Source of the DNA: Pseudomonadota bacterium
GTDB taxonomy: Bacteria; Bdellovibrionota; UBA1018; CAIMNF01
Length of the DNA stretch: 5,004 bases
Reading direction: 5' to 3'
NCBI GenBank assembly: GCA_027482725.1
Contig: JAIXVT010000133.1
Span: 1-5,004 of the forward strand
The first letter of the stretch is position 1. Every line of letters starts with the position of its first letter. The notes under the pieces were generated by a model. It ran no database searches. It saw nothing but the letters and a program-made list of their open reading frames with translations, and was not told where the DNA came from. Positions 1 through 4,206 of the stretch are shown here, piece by piece. The translations under genes and the position numbers were made by a program.

Positions 1-58
1 ATGAGGGAAAATCCCTCTCATCAACGAGCTTTTTCCTGTCTCCCTGGGACCAAATAAG

Positions 59-77
59 AAAAAACTGCCTTCAGGCA
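59..77 (-). terminator. weak candidate intrinsic terminator of the toxin-antitoxin operon
   Basis: Read on the minus strand there is a TGCC / GGCA stem (77-74 with 69-66) closed by a 4-nt loop. One mismatched base separates it from a run of six T (64-59). Two extra A-T pairs can form beyond the mismatch. The stem is short, so this is only a candidate. It is, however, the only stem-plus-T-run I find downstream of the toxin gene, about 230 bp past its stop codon. Confidence 0.3.
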
Positions 78-81
78 CTTG

Positions 82-152
82 GAACGATCTGGCGTACATA
101 AGTACAATTTATGCTACTTTTGTAACTTAGTAAGTGCGTTTTGGACTTACGA
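82..152. repeat. dispersed repeat A, copy 1
   Basis: This 71-bp segment matches 1826-1896 without gaps, with 8 mismatches by eye. It contains four half-sites in alternating orientation: TAAGT (99-103), ACTTA (125-129), TAAGT (131-135) and ACTTA (145-149). The last two belong to a perfect GTAAGT / ACTTAC inverted repeat around a 9-nt loop. GTAC also recurs at both ends of the first half-site (GTAC-ATAA-GTAC). It abuts repeat B at 152. The element could be a REP/BIME-like palindromic repeat or a protein-binding array; nothing in it codes for protein. Confidence 0.75.
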
Positions 153-240
153 GGACGAACCCGTCGGGATCACAGAGGGTTTACCCTTCCCACCTGAAAT
201 GATCTGGGCCGGTTACCGGTCACCCCGCCCCTACATTCCC
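152..240. repeat. direct repeat B, copy 1 (left)
   Basis: This segment matches 4117-4206 in the same orientation, with about four substitutions and one single-base length difference in a C run (four C at 223-226 against five at 4188-4192). Internal palindromic pieces include GACG-AACC-CGTC, AGGGT-TT-ACCCT with shared bases, and CCGGT-T-ACCGG. The other copy covers the last codons of the ketopantoate reductase gene. Here the C-run deletion and flanking stops mean no reading frame survives, so this copy looks like a non-coding duplicate of that gene's 3' end and downstream flank. Alternatives are an attachment-site-like duplication or a dispersed repeat family. Confidence 0.8.
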
Positions 241-307
241 AATTTAAATACCAGTATAGAAATGACCGAGTCGCTCCAAGTCCGAGCATCAATTGCGGGC
301 GCGATTA

Positions 308-1270
308 TTAAGGCAAACTGATTTTTTCTTCGTGGAGTAAATGATAGTTCTCAGAATCAAATTTTCTCGGAATATGGTCCGATGGCGGATCGTCATCAAA
401 GGAGACGAAAGAATCGCTATCGGCAAAGTTTCGGGTAAAAATAGCCAGGCACAGCTTACCATTAAGTTTCGATGGATATAAAACCCCCTCGATTCCGGCC
501 GACTCCAGAATATGTCCGAAGATTTGAGAGTTTGCTGGCACATCGAAGCGTGTTGGGTATGCTCGCCAATCTGGTTCCAAGAGGGTGTGTAATAAGCTAG
601 CTTCGTCTTTCACTAATTCGGGAATCGGCTCTTCAACCTTAACGGCCAGCTGCTTTAAATTATCAGAAATTTTAAACTTGGAAATGATCTTTACAAATTC
701 TTTGAGCACCTTTTTATTTCGTAAATCAAGAATAGCTTCAAGTTGTCCTGACACCGAAACAATCACCTCAGACTGCGGATTCATTAGAGCGAGTTCTTTA
801 GATGAGAGCTTAGATTTTCCTTCGTCAACTTGGCCGAGTGTTTCTTGAAGAGCTGTATCTTTGTCTTCTGCGAGATAGAGAGCCGGAAACGCAGTTGTTG
901 AAAAATTTATATCCGAACCAAAGTTGAATCTTTGACCCACATACTTCGTGCTTCCAACGGTGGATAGCGGGTGCAGCCCATACTTCCACTTCACAGCCCT
1001 TTGCCACTTTTCAAACTTATATTGCTGTGTCGTGGCTCGCATAAGCGCAGCCTTCAATTCATCCATAACTTGATTGCGCTGAAATTCTAGCTCAGAGAAG
1101 AAGGCCCAATGATAAGCGAGCAGATCGTCGGTTCTTCGCTTCGCGTCACGCATATCCTGCAAAGAGCCCGACTCCAAAAGGTAAGTAACACTTCTTCCTG
1201 CATCCGACCTCTTTTTCTTGGTGGCCACAGCGCGCCCTCGATAGAACGGCGGTAATCGCTTCTTTGACAT
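308..1270 (-). CDS. RES-domain toxin, unusually long (320 aa)
   Basis: Probable toxin of a RES/Xre toxin-antitoxin system. Known RES toxins (MbcT, ParT and relatives) act in the cytoplasm on NAD+ (phosphorolysis or hydrolysis) or ADP-ribosylate a target; the exact reaction here is not known. RES hallmarks visible are G-Q-R-F-N-F-G at about residues 112-118 (the family's GGRFN-x-x-G block), ALYLA followed by TALQE at 130-143 (conserved Tyr132 and Glu143), and GVLYPS near 262-267 followed by GKLCLAIF (conserved Ser267 and the closing strand). Typical RES toxins have roughly 150-230 residues. This one adds about 90 basic, helix-prone residues at the N terminus and a long Lys-rich insert at about 150-235. 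The ATG lies 2 bp after the antitoxin stop and lacks a clear Shine-Dalgarno site, which suggests translational coupling. Family assignment is fairly sure; activity is inferred from family knowledge. Confidence 0.82.
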   Translation of the reverse strand: MSKKRLPPFYRGRAVATKKKRSDAGRSVTYLLESGSLQDMRDAKRRTDDLLAYHWAFFSELEFQRNQVMDELKAALMRATTQQYKFEKWQRAVKWKYGLHPLSTVGSTKYVGQRFNFGSDINFSTTAFPALYLAEDKDTALQETLGQVDEGKSKLSSKELALMNPQSEVIVSVSGQLEAILDLRNKKVLKEFVKIISKFKISDNLKQLAVKVEEPIPELVKDEASLLHTLLEPDWRAYPTRFDVPANSQIFGHILESAGIEGVLYPSKLNGKLCLAIFTRNFADSDSFVSFDDDPPSDHIPRKFDSENYHLLHEEKISLP

Positions 1271-1272
1271 AA

Positions 1273-1659
1273 CTAGCGATTGTTTTCATCCAAAGCAGTT
1301 TGAATGAACTTGAGCAATTTTTTATACCGACCCAAGCGAATCATATCACGTGGAGACATTCCGCCCAGTTGAGGATTCGAGACCTGAAACCAAAGCATTG
1401 TTCGATCATGGTCCTTGAAGTAAGAGCCCACCAAATTTATTGCAGTTGCCCACTCAATGAGTCGTTCCTTCAGGTCTGCGGGCATACGGGCATCGTAACG
1501 GACAGAGTTGAGTGGCACATTCGATGCAGCAGCAACGTCACGTTTTTCGTACTTCAAAAAATTTACAACTTTTTCACCAATGGGTTCACCGTTTCGAAAA
1601 AGATTCAAATAATCTTGCTGTGGCACACTCCTAAAGAGCGCATGTTCTGTCGTGGCCAT
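1273..1659 (-). CDS. Xre/MbcA/ParS-type antitoxin (DUF2384-like)
   Basis: Probable antitoxin that binds and neutralises the RES toxin encoded directly downstream and, as in the family, probably represses its own promoter. The protein has 128 residues, the normal size. Residues about 30-65 form a helix-turn-helix-like segment (around FLKYEKRDVAAASNVPLNSV). The C-terminal 60 residues carry the toxin-binding signature of the family: a Trp-Phe pair (90-91), then NPQLGGMSP (95-103) and a final Arg/Lys-rich helix after RLG (108-110). The DNA-binding half is less typical than the C-terminal half. The ATG at 1659 is preceded by GGAGG (1664-1668) with a short 4-nt spacer. Antitoxin-first order and the 2-bp gap to the toxin match the RES/Xre arrangement. 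Confidence 0.82.
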   Translation of the reverse strand: MATTEHALFRSVPQQDYLNLFRNGEPIGEKVVNFLKYEKRDVAAASNVPLNSVRYDARMPADLKERLIEWATAINLVGSYFKDHDRTMLWFQVSNPQLGGMSPRDMIRLGRYKKLLKFIQTALDENNR

Positions 1660-1663
1660 AAAC

Positions 1664-1668
1664 CCTCC
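1664..1668 (-). promoter_or_regulatory. ribosome binding site of the antitoxin gene
   Basis: GGAGG on the minus strand sits 4 nt before the ATG at 1659, which is close but functional spacing. The toxin gene has no comparable site, so this is likely the main ribosome entry point of the operon. Confidence 0.7.
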
Positions 1669-1703
1669 AAGGCTATCCGCGATGTTTTATCGGAAGCTTT
1701 ATT

Positions 1704-1739
1704 CCATAAGTTTACCATAAAATTGCCACGATTTTAACA
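1704..1739 (-). promoter_or_regulatory. candidate promoter and operator of the toxin-antitoxin operon
   Basis: On the minus strand, TTAAAA (1737-1732) and TAAACT (1714-1709) are spaced 17 bp apart, a weak -35/-10 pair with four of six matches each. The -10 candidate overlaps two direct TTATGG hexamers (1720-1715 and 1709-1704) whose starts are 11 bp apart, about one helical turn, which is a plausible antitoxin operator. An alternative is an extended -10, TG-T-TAAAAT (1739-1731), with a poor -35; the hexamers would then lie in the leader. Autoregulation is inferred from family habit, not shown by the sequence. Confidence 0.35.
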
Positions 1740-1825
1740 TTATTTACCTCAAGAAAAGCTAATGATTTCAATCAGATACGTAATGACTTGTAAATAATAC
1801 AGGCTTGATCCGGCACTAGTAGCTC

Positions 1826-1896
1826 GAACAATTTGGCGTACCTAAGTACCATTTTTGCCATTTTTGTAACTTAGCAAGTGCGTTTTGGACTTACGA
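1826..1896. repeat. dispersed repeat A, copy 2
   Basis: Second copy of the 71-bp element seen at 82-152, same orientation. It keeps the alternating half-site layout: CTAAGT (1842-1847), ACTTAG (1869-1874), CAAGT (1875-1879) and ACTTAC (1889-1894). The change TAAGT to CAAGT breaks a pair in a plus-strand RNA but becomes a U-G wobble in a minus-strand RNA, so the right-hand stem survives when read in the direction of the surrounding genes. It lies just past the terminator of the exported-protein operon. Confidence 0.75.
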
Positions 1897-1907
1897 CTCA
1901 TGACCTC

Positions 1908-1945
1908 AAAAAAAATCCCCCAGCAACCCGAGGCTACTGAGGGAT
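1908..1945 (-). terminator. intrinsic terminator of the exported-protein operon
   Basis: On the minus strand ATCCCTCAG pairs with CTGGGGGAT (one T-G wobble), forming a stem of about nine pairs around a loop of some 11-13 nt, followed directly by eight T (1915-1908). It lies 23 bp past the stop codon of the 292-residue protein gene, in the right orientation, and is the clearest terminator in the window. Confidence 0.88.
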
Positions 1946-1968
1946 ACGTGGACAATGAAGGATCCGGT

Positions 1969-2847
1969 TTATTTGAGGCGGGGCAGATAATTAATTCTGA
2001 CGTTACCTTGAGTTGTTCTTCCGTTTTTAAGGATTTGAAGTTGAAACCGAGTAAACGTTTTATCTTGCTCACAGCTAGAGACGGTTAACGTCATCCCCGT
2101 CTCGGTATCTACCTGACCCGGCAAATGACCTCCGGGAATTTTCAGGGAATAGACGTCCGTGCCATTTTGAGAAGATAGCAGTACTGCTTTATATTCACTC
2201 ATTACACTAGAGAAGATTGCATTGCTGGGGGCTTCGCCAGTCAATCGTTCGAGCGTTCCTTGATTTAAAGATACGTTGTAACTCCCAAGGTGACGGGTTT
2301 TGCCGTTATCTTGTGTCACGAAGATCGTTCCCTGAGCATTATTAGTCGTGATGTCCCATCGGCCTGTAATTCCGCAAGATTGAGGGGCGGGAACTTCGGG
2401 GCGAGTTGGGGATGGGGGCGAGATTCTGGCTTGACTCGCATTGATCAACTTATCGTAGTCACGATCGTGTTCGACGCTGGTGTCGCCCAAACACTGTTCT
2501 ACAGATGCCTCACTGCACGATGTTGCATCCAGATTGTCTAACCGACACATTAACGTGTCTTTCCCGGATAATAACCTCCCGTTGTACCGCAGGCCCTTCA
2601 CGTCAGCGGTTCCCAGACAAAACTTCTCATTTGCCTCAATGGGAGTCTTGGAAGTTAAATAATCCGGATGGGTAATCTTGCTGGTCATCCTAAACCAAGT
2701 CTTTTCGTCTCTTTTGAAGGCGTAATAGTCTAGGTCTTTTCCCTGAACGGTGAGGACCGGACCGATCCAGCCGCCTTGGGATTCTGCTAGAGACGGGGCG
2801 GTATTGACCACCGATAGCGCGATTGCAATAAGGTTAATAGGTTTCAT
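1969..2847 (-). CDS. exported protein with four-cysteine domain and beta-rich C-terminal domain (unrecognised)
   Basis: I do not recognise a named family. The 292-residue protein begins with a Sec signal peptide (residues 1-21, cleavage likely after PSLA), so it should act in the periplasm or outside the cell. Residues 26-126 match a domain in the upstream lipoprotein: W27, TVQGKDL (33-39), W51, CLG (C77), CRL (C101), C111, C119 and DTSV (122-125), with Cys spacings of 24, 10 and 8. A Pro-rich linker (about 143-156) leads to a C-terminal domain (157-292) starting CGITGRWDI, rich in alternating polar/hydrophobic strands and containing C158 and C259, a possible disulfide pair. It might be lipocalin-like, but this is only an impression. 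AAAGGAG lies 5 nt before the ATG. It is probably cotranscribed with the lipoprotein gene 71 bp upstream, with the terminator 23 bp downstream. Confidence 0.85.
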   Translation of the reverse strand: MKPINLIAIALSVVNTAPSLAESQGGWIGPVLTVQGKDLDYYAFKRDEKTWFRMTSKITHPDYLTSKTPIEANEKFCLGTADVKGLRYNGRLLSGKDTLMCRLDNLDATSCSEASVEQCLGDTSVEHDRDYDKLINASQARISPPSPTRPEVPAPQSCGITGRWDITTNNAQGTIFVTQDNGKTRHLGSYNVSLNQGTLERLTGEAPSNAIFSSVMSEYKAVLLSSQNGTDVYSLKIPGGHLPGQVDTETGMTLTVSSCEQDKTFTRFQLQILKNGRTTQGNVRINYLPRLK

Positions 2848-2852
2848 TTTTA

Positions 2853-2859
2853 CTCCTTT
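2853..2859 (-). promoter_or_regulatory. ribosome binding site of the 292-residue exported protein gene
   Basis: AAAGGAG on the minus strand with a 5-nt spacer to the ATG at 2847 fixes the start. It also places the signal peptide correctly at the N terminus. Confidence 0.8.
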
Positions 2860-2918
2860 GTTATTTCAATTTGATTTTCGCGACAAAAGGTCGACGAGGC
2901 GTTTTGATGCGTCCTGAT

Positions 2919-3938
2919 CTAAATGCACAAGAATACTCCCATTTTTTTAGGTGCGTCTACATAGCTAAATTCAAGAATCTGATTCCCACATCGATCAAAA
3001 TCAGTCTTTACCGTGACAACAGGGTCTAAACTATCGTCGGTAATAAGCTCGTAGGTGGTCTGGGGGATAAAAGCGCATTTTGCGACTAAATTTTCCCCGT
3101 ACATATTTTTCTTATTTGTTAAAAATTGGTACAAAGAATCTTTTTTAATCTTTTTGCTTACTTCACGGTCTTGTATTTTTTTTACCGTTACTACGGAGCG
3201 TACTAATTTTAGTAACTTTTTACTTTCTTGGAATAACTGCAACGTTTGAGTTCTACGTTGCTCTTGAAGTTGGTCTTTTGAAAGTTGAGGAACCTGAGGT
3301 GACTCAAAATAGAAACGACCTTCACTATGAACCGAGGTGTCATTGTAACAATCAACAGGCTTATTTTCTTCACAGGTTCCTTGGCTCAGTTTTGATAGCC
3401 GACAAACCACCGGCACCTTAACGGATTGACTTACTGAATTCGTGGTAAGTACCGACCCTAGGCAGTACGTCGCTGTATCTGTATGAGGAGTTTTCGGATC
3501 AAAGACAAACCCGTCTAGTTTGTTCGTCGCACCTTTGGGAGAATACCATTCTTGACGTTCTCCATCTACATACCAAAGGCCCAGATCCTTACCTTTTACC
3601 GTTCGTACTTCACCTTCCCATTTAGCATCAGATGAAGGTGGGTTGAGTGTTGGCGGCTCCGGAGCCGGAGTTGGAGCCGGAGTTGGAGCCGGAGTTGGTG
3701 CCGGAGTTGGTGCCGGAGTTGGTGCTGGGTTGCTCCCCTCTTTCGAGCTATCCTCTTTAGGATTATCTTTACTAGCTGGCACCTCAGGCACAGCAACAGG
3801 TAAACCTTGTTTCGCCCCACCATCCTTGGAACTCTGAGCTTGGTCTTGGTTTTGAGCGGAATTCGGACTGTTACTGCAAGCCGAAACCAAAGTAACCATC
3901 AAGGTCGATAACACCATCACACGTAAAACAGACCGCAT
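2919..3938 (-). CDS. exported lipoprotein with (PTPA)n linker and four-cysteine domain (unrecognised)
   Basis: I do not recognise a named family. The protein starts with a lipoprotein signal peptide ending in the lipobox LVSAC (lipidated Cys21), so it is membrane anchored and periplasm or surface facing. A disordered Ser/Asn/Gln/Lys/Pro-rich linker (22-104) includes PAPT repeats at 71-93. Residues about 106-204 match the domain of the downstream protein: W107, TVKGKDL (113-119), W131, CLG (C159), CRL (C179), C189, C197 and DTSV (200-203), with Cys spacings of 20, 10 and 8. The C-terminal part has a basic, helix-prone segment (about 209-280) and then a short Cys-bearing module (C288, C317, C338). 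It ends directly after FLCI. I chose the ATG at 3938 (339 aa) because AGGAG lies 7 nt upstream; a GTG one codon earlier would leave only 4 nt. First gene of a likely two-gene operon. Confidence 0.85.
   Translation of the reverse strand: MRSVLRVMVLSTLMVTLVSACSNSPNSAQNQDQAQSSKDGGAKQGLPVAVPEVPASKDNPKEDSSKEGSNPAPTPAPTPAPTPAPTPAPTPAPEPPTLNPPSSDAKWEGEVRTVKGKDLGLWYVDGERQEWYSPKGATNKLDGFVFDPKTPHTDTATYCLGSVLTTNSVSQSVKVPVVCRLSKLSQGTCEENKPVDCYNDTSVHSEGRFYFESPQVPQLSKDQLQEQRRTQTLQLFQESKKLLKLVRSVVTVKKIQDREVSKKIKKDSLYQFLTNKKNMYGENLVAKCAFIPQTTYELITDDSLDPVVTVKTDFDRCGNQILEFSYVDAPKKMGVFLCI
3661..3726. repeat. 12-bp tandem repeat encoding the Pro-Thr-Ala linker
   Basis: Five full units of GGAGCCGGAGTT or GGTGCCGGAGTT (plus-strand reading) and a half unit lie inside the lipoprotein gene. 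The unit is a multiple of three, so gain or loss of copies lengthens or shortens the PTPA linker without a frameshift. Units switch from GGA to GGT after the third, a synonymous difference suggesting stepwise duplication. Confidence 0.92.
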
Positions 3939-3945
3939 CACAAAA

Positions 3946-3950
3946 CTCCT
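3946..3950 (-). promoter_or_regulatory. ribosome binding site deciding the lipoprotein start
   Basis: AGGAG on the minus strand lies 7 nt before the ATG at 3938 and 4 nt before an in-frame GTG at 3941. The spacing favours ATG. Confidence 0.7.
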
Positions 3951-3973
3951 AAAACACTTTGATAAGTCCCAGG

Positions 3974-4002
3974 ATCATAACAAAATAAACCAATAATGTC
4001 AA
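3974..4002 (-). promoter_or_regulatory. sigma70-type promoter of the exported-protein operon
   Basis: On the minus strand a perfect TTGACA (4002-3997) is followed, after exactly 17 bp, by TATGAT (3979-3974), five of six matches to the -10 consensus. The upstream flank is AT-rich. Transcription would start near 3967, leaving a leader of about 30 nt that carries the AGGAG site. This is the strongest promoter visible in the window and suggests constitutive, fairly high expression. I see no clear operator in it. Confidence 0.82.
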
Positions 4003-4051
4003 CAATTAAACTTGCGCCCACCCCGAAAACTGGCCCCGAACGCTTCTGGTG

Positions 4052-4067
4052 GATGCTCACAAGCATC
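4052..4067. other. perfect 6-bp hairpin between the reductase and lipoprotein genes
   Basis: GATGCT and AGCATC are exact reverse complements around a 4-nt loop. In plus-strand reading a T-rich stretch (TGATTTTATT) follows, but no plus-strand gene needs a terminator here. In minus-strand reading no T run follows. It may be a transcript-end or processing hairpin for the reductase mRNA, or chance. Confidence 0.4.
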
Positions 4068-4116
4068 TGATTTTATTAGACTATTCCAAAAACACCTGAG
4101 ATAAATGCGGGCAAGC

Positions 4117-4206
4117 AGGACGAACCCGTCGGGATCACAGAGGGTTTACCCTTCCCAACTGAAATGATCTGGGCCGGTTAACGGTCACCCCCGCCCCCAC
4201 ATCCCC
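4117..4206. repeat. direct repeat B, copy 2 (right), overlapping the reductase 3' end
   Basis: Same orientation as 152-240, offset about 3.97 kb. The repeat includes the last codons and TGA stop (4187-4185) of the ketopantoate reductase gene and about 68 bp beyond it. Similarity ends sharply on both sides: at 4117 the left neighbour differs (repeat A at the other copy), and beyond 4206 the reductase coding sequence has no counterpart near 241. Confidence 0.8.

Larger units (their letters stand above)
1..307. other. gene-free tail downstream of the toxin gene
   Basis: No convincing gene lies in this 307-bp stretch; open frames crossing it on the plus strand run through repeats and resemble no protein family I know. 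It holds, from left to right, an imperfect hairpin at 1-21, a weak intrinsic-terminator candidate for minus-strand transcripts (59-77), repeat A (82-152), repeat B (152-240) and about 65 bp of unassigned DNA before the toxin stop codon. Because the toxin operon is transcribed toward this region, the repeats would probably be copied into the 3' untranslated part of its mRNA. Confidence 0.6.
1660..1968. other. intergenic region between exported-protein operon and toxin-antitoxin operon
   Basis: This 309-bp gene-free stretch holds the terminator of the upstream operon (1908-1945), repeat A copy 2 (1826-1896), and the AT-rich promoter and leader of the toxin-antitoxin operon (about 1660-1760). 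The segment 1760-1825 shows nothing I can name. Open frames crossing this stretch on either strand lack family resemblance and overlap established genes. Confidence 0.6.

Noticed and set aside
1..21. Hairpin at the window start (GGGA / TCCC with ATGA / TCAT outside)
   Set aside because: The stem is interrupted by a bulge and no T run follows directly in either direction, so it is not supported as a terminator.
152..240. Resemblance of the minus strand of repeat B to part of a tRNA (TTCAGTTGGGAAG-like and GGGTTCG pieces)
   Set aside because: The T-stem and anticodon stem cannot be paired in either copy and no acceptor stem exists, so I do not call a tRNA or a tRNA fragment.
79..321. Plus-strand open frame across repeats A and B
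   Set aside because: Its start codon is not ATG, it runs through both non-coding repeats, and it shows no family resemblance.
1300..1737. Plus-strand open frame of 145 codons opposite the antitoxin gene
   Set aside because: It is antisense to the well-supported antitoxin gene, has no recognisable domain and crosses that operon's promoter.
3643..3837. Plus-strand open frame with a (GVGA)n composition
   Set aside because: It is the antisense reading of the PTPA repeat in the lipoprotein gene, which has its own ribosome binding site, signal peptide and promoter.
4052..4067. Hairpin considered as the terminator of the reductase gene
   Set aside because: In the orientation of that gene no T run follows; only the opposite strand is T-rich after the stem, where there is no gene.
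152..4206. Insertion sequence or composite transposon bounded by repeat B
   Set aside because: There are no terminal inverted repeats and no transposase or integrase frame inside; only direct repeats are seen.
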